64,000 bases of DNA, taken from assembly GCA_030674185.1 (NCBI GenBank), contig CM060306.1:41036983-41100982 (forward strand). Direction: 5' to 3'. Made by a program: the position numbers and the translations under genes. Shown one piece after another: positions 11,013 through 22,738 of this stretch. The notes under the pieces are model-generated. The model was given only the letters and a program-made list of their open reading frames with translations, had not been told where the DNA came from and did not search any database. Source of the DNA: Monoplex corrugatus. Taxonomy: Eukaryota; Mollusca; Gastropoda; Littorinimorpha; Ranellidae. Positions within the stretch are counted from its first letter, which is position 1. The number at the start of each line of letters is the position of its first letter.

Positions 11013-12344
11013 TGAGGGTACTTTCCAGTAGAATGAGACCAACGAACTTATACGTCCAAGACTCACCAGCAAAAAGAATGATTCATTTCGTCTGTGCAAA
11101 GCATTCACCTCCTGCTGCGACACACTTCTGCATTTGCTTGATCCACTGTAGAAATGCCGCTCTGTAGGCTTCTTTGGGTATATGTGACAGACACTGGAAA
11201 ACCGACGTTCCCAAGGCTGCTTGGCTCTTGAAACTTCTTCCTGCCAGTGATTTCTTCAGATGTGGAAACAGGTAAAAGTCACAGGGTGCAAGGTCTGGGG
11301 AGTAAGCAGGGTGTGGCAAAGTATTGATGTTCTAGGCTGCAAGGTATTCTTGTACGAGCCTTGACTTGTGAGCAGGTGTGTTATCATGAAGAATCTTGAT
11401 TCCTCTCATACCTGCGGTTGGTCGGGAAGATGCATACTTCTTGATGTCAGACAGTACCGAGTCTCTGTAGAACTTTCCAGTGATGGTCTCTCCTTGTTTG
11501 CATGGTTTTTGTTGCACGATCCCCTTTGTGTTGAAAAAGATGGTGTATAACACTTCTTTTGCGAACATTGACAAGCGATTTGAGGAGGAATCCCACCTTT
11601 AGGAATCCAGGCCTTGTTCTGTGACTTTCTCCAAGGTTCATACATATATACACCCAGGTTTCGTCACCTGTCACAATTTCATCAAGCCGTGTAGGGTCGC
11701 AGTTCTTGTAAATTTTCAGCATATCTCGGCAGAAACGTAACCTACCCCCCTTATTTTCTGGCGTCAAAATATGAGGGATCCATGTTGATGAACCTTCCTG
11801 TAGCCAAGCTGATTTCTTAGGACCCTCGATGCAGTCGACGAATGAATGTCGAGACAATCAGCGACCTCTTCAGAGCTGATTCTTGAATCAGCATCAACCA
11901 TTGCCTTCACACTAGCTACTAACTTTTCATCGCACTTTTTGCTTTTTCGCATTTTCCCCCTGTTGTCTTCAGTGCTGGCTTGGCCACTTGCAAAATGTTT
12001 TATCCATCTGAACACAGTTGCTTCCGAAGGAGCAGAAGGTTGTCCCAAAGCTCTCATGTCCGCAAGTATCTCGGCTGCATTCTTTCCGAGGGCGACATGT
12101 ACCTTGATGTAGCTGCGATAATCCACTGTTGAAAACGCCATTTTCTTTGCCATTTTTCAAATCAGTGTCTGACAGGGCCTTGACATACACTGTCAGAACC
12201 GTAAGACAGATCAAAGATGAATAACAAAATTTGGCACAGAATTACATTATAGACTGACGTTTTCTGTGACTTATTTTTCCATTTTCTGTAAATGCGTTTT
12301 CAAGCTATACAGATGTGGTCTCATTCTACTGGAAATTACCCTCG
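11013..12344 (-). mobile_element. Mariner element, complete ends, inactive
   Basis: The ends are 29-bp inverted repeats: 11013-11041 reads 'tgagggtactttccagtaga'... and the reverse complement of 12316-12344 reads 'cgagggtaatttccagtaga'..., with 27 of 29 positions matching. TA dinucleotides flank both sides (11011-11012 and 12345-12346), the target duplication typical of Tc1/mariner. The length of 1332 bp is normal for mariner. The internal transposase lies on the minus strand and is broken, so the copy is non-autonomous today. Good end preservation suggests moderate age. Confidence 0.95.
11083..12153 (-). pseudogene. Mariner transposase (DD34D) pseudogene
   Basis: The transposase would bind the element ends and catalyse cut-and-paste transposition. 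The N-terminal HTH part is intact from 12153 (alternative Met at 12144) to about 11770. Catalytic motifs are visible: 'VTGDETW' (first Asp), 'ILHDNTPAH' (second Asp) and 'YSPDLAPCDFYLF' (third Asp). Thirty-four positions separate the last two, the mariner signature. The frame changes at least three times (about 11780, 11650 and 11570), and one in-frame TAG interrupts the spacer between the second and third Asp at about 11332. It reads end to end only as a pieced-together relic. Confidence 0.92.
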
Positions 12345-12408
12345 TAGGTGGTAAACAAATCCTCTCTATAAAGTTTGTTTTGAGCTTTATGATTTATAGT
12401 GACATTAA

Positions 12409-13422
12409 CCCCTTGAGTGCCGACGGTTTTTGACGTTTTCCATGTGCCAGGGAAAAACGTTGTATCACTACCATGTACAACTATTGCTTCCATATTTGTG
12501 GGAATCTATGCATGAAATTATACAGAATGATGCATAAGGCATAACTAAATGCATTTTCAGATGATTTATGTAGTAATTTCTTGAAATTACTACATATTTG
12601 TAATATTTTATGGAAATTCCCTGAGAAAATCATAACCGCTCACGATAGAAACCAAAAAAACAAAGGGAAAATTGAAGATATGATCCTCCTGATGAAATCT
12701 AAAAGTATTCAGACTTTGGCTGACCTCCCACTGACAGGTGACGAGCTACAAAGAGCTGCAGTGTTCTAGTGCACTAAGTGGCTTGACCCTCAAGTCTCCA
12801 CTGCCGCCATGCCCCCCACCCCACTCCATCACCCTAGTCCTCCCCTTGCCACTTCTGATACTACTCACTGAATGTGTAGTGGTATTCTACAATGTTGGGA
12901 AGGTGTGAAGTTGTTGGCTAGCTGCCAGTATGGCCTGTGGCCACAAACCCTTTGTGTCATGTGCTCGTAAAATCAATACTTTTCGTGTTGGGTCTGTCTG
13001 GTGCACATTTCATACCAACAGCGAGTAACTACTGCTGTTTTCAACCTCTTCTTGTGTAAGAATTGTCTTCTGAATCATCCTACAGTCATTTATAAGTTCT
13101 TGATTCAACTCATATGCTTTCAGAGGTTGAAATCATGCAGCATTGCAAGACAGTTCTGGTGTCAGCATTTTGCTGAAAACCAATTTCTCTTTTCATACAA
13201 ATAAAACCAATCTGGTGAGGGTTGCATAGGTCAAAATGTCATGTACGGGAAGCCAATCACTTTAATGAACCCTCTCTGAGACAGACAACATCAGTCAGTG
13301 CTTCTCTCCCATTTATGTTAGGCTGAAACGTGTGTCAAACTATCTCCGTAAATTTTACGTGTGTAGGCACCAGAGAAGGCTCCGAGAGCTGCATAAATTT
13401 TATGTTGATGGCACTTAAAGGG
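12409..13422. mobile_element. Candidate TTAA-flanked (piggyBac-like) element, ~1.0 kb
   Basis: The left end is TTAA (12405-12408) followed by CCCCTTGAGTGCCGACGG. The right end reversed gives CCCTTTAAGTGCCATCAAC, about 14 of the first 17 positions agreeing allowing one gap. The right flank is TAAA rather than TTAA, one base off. No transposase motifs are recognisable in the interior, so it would be non-autonomous or a strongly decayed copy. The identification rests on the ends. Confidence 0.45.
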
Positions 13423-15379
13423 TAAAAGCTCTATATGAACTGTCTTTCTTAAAAAAAAAAAAAAGTCCCGATTGCTGGGGCATATCTTCAAACTGGATTT
13501 ATAAGAACATGCCTGCTCTTCTCATTATAAAAGGGGTGCTAATTCCGGCTCATAATTGGGATAACTGAAGACCCAACCTATATGTAATTTGTGTGTATGT
13601 GTGTATTTTTTTTTCTTCATATATTTAAGTCTTGAGACATGCATAAACCATATGCAAGTGACTGAATGACCAATGTCACTTAACATTCAGACCCAATCCT
13701 CTTCACGATGCTGTCATAAAAATACAACCTTTGTCTCAGTAGGCCTACTAGCAACATGAATATATATATATAATGATCTATGCCAAACCTCTCTCCAGTT
13801 AGGTCTTGTAACAATATATTCACCACGCTACAGAAGACTGAAACTAATTGTCAGCCACTTATGGATGAACATGATGTACACAATATACATTCAAAGCTAC
13901 TGAAGTCACCACCATAATTATAGTGGTGAAATGATACTAACAACTAATACATAGTAGTAAAATGATACAACCAGCACGTTTCTTTCTCAGGACCTTATCC
14001 TGGTCAAACTTGTCTTGGTCCCTTCTTGTGTTAAACATTTGTCTAAGAATTCTGTGAAATTGTTATTGAGAAAGGCAACCTATACAGACAGCCTGAATAA
14101 AATCTGTCATTACATTTTCTAGTGGTATTTGACTAAAATTTTTGGTTAAACTGGTCTTAAGGCAGGAAGTCTGCAAAAGGCAACTCATAATTTGCCCCTG
14201 AATCAAAATCTTACAACAGTTTTGGTTGCTGTAATCATGATGGGTCATGCCCATTCAAACTTGTGCATTTTCAATTTGTACTTTCCACTGCACAAGAACT
14301 GTACCAGCCAATTTAAAAATCCATCCATACATAGCCAAGCATTTCATAATTAAGGATTTGAGTTAAACTAGTTAATGCAACTACAATCTCCTTGTTCTCC
14401 CTCTTCTTGTGTTTTAGTCAAAGGAGACTGGGAAATAAGATGACTTCGGATTAACTTCAGTGCTTGCATGAAGTCATTTGCACCAACACCACAGATGGCA
14501 GATGGTCTAAAATAAAAATGGCTAGTAGGCCTACTTGGGAGGTCTTGACATCGGACACACAAGCTGCACATCTAATTAGAAAAGATGCAGCAAACAACAT
14601 TATCATCAATAAATGAACGAAAGCTTTAGGACGTTCCTTCAAGTCTGGTTCGACTTCTACCAACAGCAGTGATGAAGGTGATTAGGAACTGATGTAAACA
14701 TTAAAACAGGGATGTAGTGGAGACTAAACATTTTGATACTACAGCTTTTGTTGGTCACAGATGAAACCTAACTCAGACTATCAAATTCTTGAAACTGGAT
14801 GAGTTCAATTTCCAAGCAAACACCAAATGTCCATACATATGCTCAGTTTTTATCAACCAACCTTTCTGATTCAGAAAACAATCCACTCTTTTAATAGTTT
14901 TATTCATGTAATTTCAATAAAGCATAGAGAGTGCATAAAGTTGCAAATACTGGATTAAGTGATCTGATTATTGCTGAACATTGACATGGAGGGAAAAAGC
15001 CATCAAAGCAACAACAACAACAAAGTTAAGAATAACAAGAAAACCTCCCTTGATGCTCAAGGTAGTACAATGCAAGGTTCATCAATATCACAAATACAAT
15101 TGGCTAATGTCATGCCATCACACCGAGTTAACTAAAGAAACTAAGCGATAACAATGTACAGCACCTGCGTAAAACAGAGCATAAAGCATGTAAGTAAATA
15201 CAGCATATCAGATAACAAAAATTACTCATGTGATCCAGCCATTTCTTCTTTCAACTTTTTGTTTTCCATTTGTGTGTGTGTAGGCCTATGTGGTACAGCC
15301 ATAATTTTTGAACGACAGTTTGTTTGGAGTTTGTTCAACCAAGCCATGATCTGGCACACCCCTTGAGTCTGCGCAAGTC
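13423..15379. other. No gene recognised
   Basis: AT-rich sequence with short poly-A and TA runs. All ORFs are under 75 codons and show no known motif. Confidence 0.5.
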
Positions 15380-15383
15380 TTAA

Positions 15384-15567
15384 CCCTTTGACTCCCACAC
15401 CCTAACCAACAACTGCAAAAACTTAACCTTCTGATTCTCTCACCCTATCTACCAGCTTCCTGCTGGAAGCTGGATAGGGTGATGGAATTAAAGGGTTCTA
15501 AGTTTTTGCTTTGCTGGCATGATTGGCAATGCAGGATAGTGGTGGACAGGATGCGGGAGTGAAAGGG
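15384..15567. mobile_element. TTAA-flanked foldback MITE, 184 bp
   Basis: TTAA at 15380-15383 and 15568-15571 bounds a copy of the family seen at 1445. The ends are CCCTTTGACTCCCACACC and, reversed, CCCTTTCACTCCCGCATC. The inner foldback ('ctcaccctatctaccagctt' against 'aagctggatagggtgatgg') is well preserved. It lies outside the duplicated blocks, which shows the family is dispersed. Confidence 0.75.
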
Positions 15568-15589
15568 TTAAATGGGGAAGGGAGGAGGG

Positions 15590-15835
15590 ATCTATGAAAC
15601 TAAGCAGACATCACCAGAACGACTGAATCATTATGCAAGATGAGCAGCAAACTGGCCAATTTTTATGGAGGCTGGGATTGACCAGAGACATGAGATCTCC
15701 AGTCCACAGCTCTTACCAAAGGAGCCAGCCACCCACATCAAATTAAAAGGCCAACTGGAGGATCGAACCCATGATCCCCGCATCATCAGCATGGCACGCT
15801 GACGACTTAGTTAATGGGCCATGACTCTTAACATA
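15590..15835 (-). mobile_element. tRNA-derived SINE
   Basis: Read on the minus strand, an A-box-like 'ttaactaagtcgtcagcg' (15798-15815) and a B-box 'gggttcgatcc' (15760-15770) sit at tRNA-like spacing. The body is then shared with diverged sequences near 19.54-19.77 kb and 28.29-28.55 kb. The element may be 5' complete near 15830; the 3' end is unclear. Confidence 0.6.
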
Positions 15836-16394
15836 AATTCCTTTGTAGGTTTGACCTATAATGGGCAAGATCCATCTCACAAACATACAGACTGAAATCT
15901 CCTATGACCATGCAGTCAGTGGGGAATAAGGCAGCTGAGACTTGCTATTTTCCGACCAACTTTTTGGGACGGTGTCCACACCCTGCAACTTTACTTTCCT
16001 CAACTTCAAGGCACAAGGTATCCATCCACAGCCAAGTGTACTGGAGACTTTTCTCCCGAAATTTCCAAAAATGTAAAATCAAACTGTGTAGGGCCTAATC
16101 ACTGAGGGGAAGCAGTCTCTAAAATGAAACCTGAAATCGCAAACAACTGATTAAGTAAAACAAATTTAATTAAAAATAAATACCCACTATTGTCAACATA
16201 CATGAAGCCTAAAAACAAAAATCACAGGACACAAAATAGTAAGTGGAAGAAATCTTACCTTGACCAAAAAATGTCTCGGTTAAAGAAATGTTGTATAGGC
16301 TGTAACATTGTTATGTTTAAGCGGGGAAAAGTTTACTGTTACTTCCATTTAAATGTCCAGCTGACTATGTACAGCTACTCATGGCTGTAACCGT

Positions 16395-16760
16395 TTCAAA
16401 ATACAATAATTCAACAAGGAAAAGAAAATTAAGGACACATATTAATACATTTGTGCACATAATCTAAGGAGATTTCCCTGGCGTAGACCATTCCATCCAA
16501 TCTATCACACAGAGGATTTAAAAAACATACCTAAATACAAATTTACACAGGAGTAAAGACACTACAACATACAAAAATAAGCCTAAATTACCCAAAACTG
16601 CTTCTGCACCTCATTTCGCTAGAGCGCAAAATGCACTTAAATACATGTAGGCCTACCCAATTATCAATCCTAAGAGAAAGTACATGACTTGATCAAACAC
16701 ATACAGGTTAATGGGATACTATTTATACTGAAAGAGCCTCCAGTTTCCCCACAGGGGGGG
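16395..16760 (+). repeat. Family A repeat, internally deleted copy
   Basis: It starts inside the element near 'tggctgtaaccgtttcaaaa' and ends at 'tccccacagggg'. The stretch between the 'aggttaatggg' and 'gaaagagcc' landmarks is missing compared with fuller copies. Confidence 0.7.
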
Positions 16761-16989
16761 GGAAAAGGTAATCACAGCATGAAGAATAAAAAAAGTAGTA
16801 TGTAGGACCTACTAACAAATGATTTAGGGGATGTGATCATGGTGCAAAGAGGCAAGAAAGATGAGCACTGACAAAATACAAAGGATGGAAAATATTCTAT
16901 TCTGTTCATTTGTCTGAACAAACATTATGAGAGAAAAACTGAAAGGTTGCAATGAAGCATACCACATCCCCAATGAACCAGAATAGCCT

Positions 16990-17036
16990 ACATATATATT
17001 ATATATATATATATATATAACACACACACATATATA
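16990..17036. repeat. AT/CA microsatellite
   Basis: (TA)n followed by (CA)n and another short (TA)n. Confidence 0.85.
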
Positions 17037-17039
17037 TTT

Positions 17040-18755
17040 GTTCCATTTTAGTTTATATTTGTTCATTTACCTAATAGATAAAATGGATTTACGGGCCTAC
17101 AGCCTTTATGAATGTGTATATAACGGATATATAAAAAAAAATTCATATCCAGCTAAATTCTTTGAAGTTAAAAAAATTGTGCTCTACTGAAGTTAGATAT
17201 GAAAAACTGTCATCAATATCACACTGTTGGTAAGGTATTTTTCATCCTTACTTGAGCATAGGGACGCTGTCTTAAGTTGCTGCTTATTTCACTCCTAGCT
17301 AAGCATTTACATGAACATTTTATATGTGCAGTGTTCAACATTTGCAGTAAAAAAAGTAGGCCTACTGTCTGTATGCAAAAATATGCAATAAATACCAATC
17401 TGGGAAAACAAGATATTATGGCACAGGCACATGATGATGAAATTCGTTCATTCGTTTCAGAAGATATGCTGAGGATTTAAAACTGTGTTGTCTGTAAATG
17501 CTACTAGTGGCAGCCCAATGTTTATTGCAAGCATAGACAATGTTTTAAAACATGTGTCTAACTGAATCCTGAATGAAAAAACCCACCTACAGATGACACT
17601 GTATGTTGATAAATGAAAAAATCTGACCTTAAAACACTTTTTTTGTTTTCTTTACTTTCTGGAAGCCCATTTCTTCAAAATAGTTTCGCTGTGACAAGCT
17701 GTTCTTTATTTTTTGTCGCCCTGACAATTTGTCTGCAGAATCGTGGTGTGTGTGTTGACAATCCATGTCTTCTGGAACGCAGTGCTAATAACATTTCCAT
17801 ACCATATCATAATTTATAATAGCATGCAACTGAATAGGAAGGTCAAACAATCTTCCAGCTGCTTGATACGATCTGAGAAATAATGTCTGCGACAGTCTGA
17901 AACTGAGTAAACTCATTTTGCATTTAAGCAATCATGTTGTCCCTGGAATAGAGCTGAGCATGAACAACTGCTTTCTAATCATGAAACAATGTAATGTACA
18001 CCTGAATAACACCTGGCCACCACCCAAATCACCTGAAACATAGCATGCATCCGGGCAGCTATGTGAAAGATGAAGTACAAAACATCTCTCTCTTCCTTAT
18101 ATTTGTGTGTGTTCAAGAGACTGTGCGCGAATGTATTTGTGCGTATGAGTGCAGCTAATCATTTTTGCATCTGGGAATGCAAGTTCAGTGGTTTAACAGA
18201 AAATGTACAATTTTCTTCGGTGGTTCAAAAGAAAATGTACAACTTTCAAAATTACACTTAATATAATACAACGCACATTTTGGATAATGTATTATAAAAC
18301 AATATATAATGCATTCCATGATGACAATGCTTTCATGTCAGACTTTTAACAAATGCATGTACTGCTGTCTGTTATCATTGAGTATGAATGTGAATCCATG
18401 GAATCATTCAGAATATACATGCTATGTTTACACTCTGATTTGATTTCAATGAACACTTATGTTTTTACTTGTAATGGATTCACATTAAAATGAATAGCTG
18501 CAGCAGAGTGGATATAACTACATGGGCTGAAAGTGATAAACTGACTTTGCATTTGATTTAATTTTAGAAACAAATTTCTGGCACCTGGCGCCCATTTCTC
18601 TTACTGATATAGTGAAGCTGGTTTTTCTCTTAGCAGCACCTTGTAAATTTTAATATTTTCAAGTCTATTATACCTCCGTTTCAAATTTGATAACAATGAA
18701 TGTAATTCGTGATTTAGAAATGGGCATCAAACCTGTGGGTTTCAGACACACTATG
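17040..18755. other. No gene recognised
   Basis: AT-rich. ORFs are short and show no motif or splice-bounded coding signal that I could support. Confidence 0.5.
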
Positions 18756-18763
18756 AGAAAATA

Positions 18764-19365
18764 CAGGTATATGGCTACACAGCTATTCAACCCAACCGTG
18801 CAAGCGAAAATAAACAGTACAGGTATATGGCTACACAGCTATTCAACCCAACTGTGCAAGCGAAAATAAATAGTACAGGTATATGGCCAAACAACTATTC
18901 AACCAGCCATTCAAGAGAAAATAAACAGTACCAGGTTTATGGCCACAAAGTTAATTGACCAGCCGTTCAAAAGAAAATAAACAGTACCAGGTATAGGTAT
19001 ATGGCCACACAACTGTTCAACCAGCCGTTCAAAAGAAAATAAACAGTACCAGGTATAGGTATATGGTCACACAACTGTTCAACCAGCCGTTCAAAAGAAA
19101 ATAAACAGTACCAGGTATAGGTATATGGTCACACAACTGTTCAACCAGCCGTTCAAAAGAAAATAAACAGTACCAGGTATATGGCCACAAAGCTAATTGA
19201 CCAGCCGTTCAAAGAAAATAAACAGTACCAGGTATAGGTATATGGCCACACAACTGTTCAACCCAGCCGTGCAAGTGAAAACACCCAGCCATGCAAGTGA
19301 AAACAAACAGTATAGGTAGGCCTATGGCCATACAGCTATCTAACCAGCCATTCAATAAAGTGACT
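18764..19365. repeat. Minisatellite, 55-62 bp units, about eleven copies
   Basis: Units contain 'ggtatatggccacacaactg', 'ttcaaccagccgttcaaaag' and 'aaaataaacagtacc'. Central units are almost identical and 62 bp long. Edge units are 55-56 bp because they lack one 'aggtat' step, and are more diverged, the usual pattern of array expansion from the middle. Confidence 0.95.
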
Positions 19366-19539
19366 CATTAAATCATTACATAACACAGAATAAAAGAATC
19401 ATATCAAGTAACAACCGATAGTTAAATGTCAAGGTTTAACCACAACAAAATGATGCCATGGGTTACATATTAATCAATCAACAGTTTAAAACTGGTGCTG
19501 TGTTTGGATTTTGTTTAAGGACTCATTGTGCTCAGACAA

Positions 19540-19770
19540 TTCCATATATGCTCCACCAAAATCTGCCAGCTATCACCTGAGCTTGTGCAAAGCCCTGTGC
19601 ATAGCAAGGTGCAGAAAACTGGAGGGAAAGAAGAGGCTTACAAAGTGCTGACTCTATCAGAATGATGGAAACATTCAGATGGTCAGCGAACAGGCCAGTT
19701 TTTAATGTTGCAGGCTGGGGAAGAACTAATTTCAGTCCGTAGCTCTATTCAAAGCTAGTAAGTCCATGAA
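19540..19770 (-). repeat. Diverged SINE-related copy
   Basis: Shares with 15.6-15.8 kb and 28.3-28.5 kb the sequence of words 'cacctgagcttgtgcaaa', 'ggccagtttttaatgt', 'caggctgggg' and 'cagtccgtagctcta'. No tRNA boxes remain. Confidence 0.4.
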
Positions 19771-19988
19771 GAATTTATGTCCCATGTCCATTACCATGGG
19801 TTTAAAGAAGCACAATTCAATGTAACAGTTGAACCTGAAGCTATGGAATTAATCCATTGCATACTGAAATTGGGTGCACTTTTTATAATGCCATGCAGCA
19901 CCTGCCCTAACTGTTCACAACTGCAAAACTTTGATCACATCCTCTGTGCCTGCAACTGGTATATCAGACAATCCAAATGTCCGCAAAT

Positions 19989-20004
19989 TCGCGGATATCC
20001 GCGA
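19989..20004. other. Perfect 16-bp palindrome
   Basis: 'tcgcggatatccgcga' equals its own reverse complement. It is embedded in a CpG-richer island (about 19980-20240) that contrasts with the AT-rich surroundings. Function unknown; it may belong to a transposon terminus. Confidence 0.5.
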
Positions 20005-20273
20005 AAGGGGGTAAAAAAAATTCCTTGAAAGTATGGAGAACCGGGACTGGGATCACCAAAAACTATTCAAAACAAGCTGTAAGCGCATGCACGGGGTTTA
20101 CTTTTGCAACCGACCGCGAAATTTGTGCATCCTCTTTCATAAATGTCACTCTCTGTGTTCCATCGACACACTGAAATATGAGTACATGTAGGGACTTTGT
20201 TCCACTAAATGCTTCCATCGCTGACATCGATGAAGGCCTCGAAAATTGCTGAAAATGGGACTGGCTGCAGGAA

Positions 20274-20467
20274 ATGTACAATACAATGGCAATAAGTTCG
20301 CTTGTTTCTTCGAGAAACTGAAGATCGCCAGTAAAGCATACTGCAAACTTTGCCTCTCAGAAATCAGTTACAAGTCCGGCTGTAAACGAGCACTGGTTGA
20401 TCACCTGAAAGGAAAGCAGCACAACAACAGGCTCAGGACATCAAAAGAAAATTTTTGTTTGTCAGGT
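20274..20467 (+). CDS. Exon-like fragment with a CxxC...H-x5-H zinc-finger motif
   Basis: The plus-strand frame open from 20246 contains 'YCKLCLSEISYKS' and 'ALVDHLKGKQHNNRL'. That is a Cys-x2-Cys pair followed by His-x5-His, as in BED or C2H2-like fingers found at the N-terminus of hAT-type transposases and ZMYM-like domesticated proteins. An acceptor 'tggctgcag' before 20274 and a donor 'CAGgtgagg' at about 20467 could make this a single internal exon. No partner exons were found and there is no in-frame ATG upstream. It is either an exon of an unidentified gene or, more likely, a transposon fragment. Confidence 0.4.
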
Positions 20468-20617
20468 GAGGCAAAAGAGAGTGAGGAAAATTTGCATGTT
20501 TTGTTCATTGTTAACAATGCTTGTGCCCTTTTTTTCTTTTATTAAAATAGGCCTACTTGATTTATCTTTCACCAGAGGGGGTTAAATTTCCGTTTACTAG
20601 ACTAAAATGCTTCAGCT

Positions 20618-20638
20618 TCTGGGGACGTTGACCCCAGA
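20618..20638. other. Short GC hairpin in a C-rich patch
   Basis: 'tctgggg' and 'ccccaga' pair around a 7-base loop, followed by C-rich sequence ('acccccaccagga', 'tggaccccca'). I recall such 'ccccagacccc' patches as dispersed repeats in invertebrate genomes. Its position just 3' of the zinc-finger fragment may mean one element. Confidence 0.35.
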
Positions 20639-21224
20639 CCCCCACCAGGAGCCCTGCCCCTGGACCCCCAGCATTTTTTTCCTTGAAACACATTGTTGCT
20701 TGAATGGATTGCCTTTGAATGGCTTTGAGATATGACCACAGCTAAGAGCAAAAGTGAACACTATTTTCAACAAGACATACCAAAAAGGGAAAAAAAAAAG
20801 AAAAAAGAATGCTTGCTTTTCAAGACATTTCTTCTATTTCAAAAACATTAAAACATTCTTTTAGTAGTTTCTCTTGCCTTTATCAAAACAGTGGACCTCT
20901 GAGATAAAATATATAGGATACTTTGTTAGTACTAACAAGCACACAGAAAGTTACACAGTAAACTGGTGGGAATGAATGCATCACTAAAGCAGTGTCATGG
21001 GTTGGATAGTGGCATCATAAGCAAAATGAAAAAAAGTCTCATGTCTCGGGTTTAAAGCATAAATAAAAGATGAAGACTGCACAGACAGCATTGCTAAATC
21101 AAAATCTGAAAAAGACTTAATTACAGATGCACCCAAAAGGCAATACATATCCACATCACCAACGGCAATTAGAAGCGATAAGCTGACATATCAAAATCAT
21201 TCTGTCATTACATGTACAATGCTG

Positions 21225-21665
21225 CTGTAGAGAGGGAAGATGACCTGAAGGCAATACACAAGTGGGGAATAAATCTAATATTCTAGAGGTAATATACTAG
21301 GGACGGGAATGAATTTAGATATCCTCAGGGAAATAGTGGTTCAGGATAATTCTGATGTTCTGAGGCAATACACAGCAGATGGAGACTAATTCTATTATGA
21401 GAACAAATTTTATGAAGAATTTGCCAGAAAATTTTAATTTTCTGAGGACAAAACTGAGTAGAGAAGAATTCTGACATTCTGACAGCAATATTTAGCAGGC
21501 AGGGAAGAATTTGATAACCTGAAGGCACAATCTAACTAGTTGGGAAAAATTCCAATATCATAGAAACATTATTATGAAGTAAGTGGAAAAGACTTCTGAC
21601 ATAATGACAGCAATAATAGATGGGAAGAGGTTTCACATCCAAAGGGAAACAGAAGATGGGGTAGA
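21225..21665. repeat. Degenerate ~48 bp tandem repeat
   Basis: About nine poorly conserved units of the form 'gggaagaattctgatattct' plus 'gaggcaatac.nagcag'. Period is roughly 45-50 bp. It is an old array with no coding capacity. Confidence 0.65.
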
Positions 21666-22002
21666 CATCTAATGATAAGGGTAACATGTACGTGGTTGGA
21701 GAGAATTCTGATACAGAGACAATTGCTCCAAGTATGTCTTTTGAAAAAAAAAAAAAATGTACAGGTGCTGTAATGCATCTGTACAGAAAGACATATCAAA
21801 CTTGTGTTTTACACAAGAATATTCTCTACTCATCCACTGTTTAACACAAACTGAAATCAAACTCAAATAATCCATGATTTTTGTTTTTACAATTATCCTT
21901 TTATGGGGGTTGGGGTGGAAGGGGCATGGTGAAATTTTACAACATACCTTGTAAAGTTTATTGCTTCAGAAAAATGTAAGTATTTCATAACCTGGCTACT
22001 TA

Positions 22003-22008
22003 TTTATT
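22003..22008 (-). promoter_or_regulatory. PON: Candidate polyadenylation signal of the PON gene
   Basis: AATAAA on the minus strand, about 560 bases after the PON stop codon and the first exact hexamer I find downstream. A second lies at 21957-21962. Use is inferred. Confidence 0.35.
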
Positions 22009-22567
22009 TCATTTTGGCAGTAGTGCTGCATTGCAGGATGGCTGAAAACAAACGTAATCCTTATGGCACGGAATGTTAAATCATAATTATTATATCACAA
22101 CCACACAAATATATTGAATTCATTTTTACATAAAGTAAAGCCATTGTACAGGGGAAAAAATGCTACAGTTTAAAATTGTACAGAAAAATAATGCTAATGG
22201 TTTGAGGTAACTACAAATATAATACAAAAGCAGGGCAAAACAATAAAAACCGTAAAACCATTATCTACTGAGGTTTTAAGCTATGCATAACACTCTCATA
22301 ACCATAACTTACAGTAAGCTGCTAAAATATGAAAAGTCTATCTGGAGATTAACAAAAGGGGGAGTGGGGAGGAGGGTTCTATAAACACATGCATCCCTAT
22401 ACAGACTTCCAGCAATAACAAATATTCATCTAACCAAAAAGACAATTTCATCTAAAGAACAACAACTATTCATCTAAAAAGACCAAGCGTAAACCAAGGA
22501 AAAGAAACAAAATACACAAACTAATTTTCTTTGGAAAAATACTCTAAAGAAAAACAAATGCTGCTGT

Positions 22568-22738
22568 CTAAAGTGGAACATTAACATCACAAGTGACAAA
22601 GTTATGAAAGATGGACCCAATCAGCAGTTTGCGATCATACACAGTAGCCACGGTTGATCCAGAGATGAGGTCACCATGATCATAGAACAGCTCCTGTGCT
22701 GATGTTATGTTTCCATCCTTCACACGCAACTGTAGTAC
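22568..22738 (-). CDS. PON: PON-like exon 8 (last coding exon)
   Basis: 57 codons including TAG. It encodes the family C-terminus: 'GSTVATVYDRKLLIGSIF' then 'CDVNVPL'. The Cys matches the one that closes the N- to C-terminal disulphide in PON1. Acceptor 'gttaaag' has a weak pyrimidine tract, but phase 0 and homology fix the boundary. Confidence 0.93.
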   Translation of the reverse strand, partial: VLQLRVKDGNITSAQELFYDHGDLISGSTVATVYDRKLLIGSIFHNFVTCDVNVPL

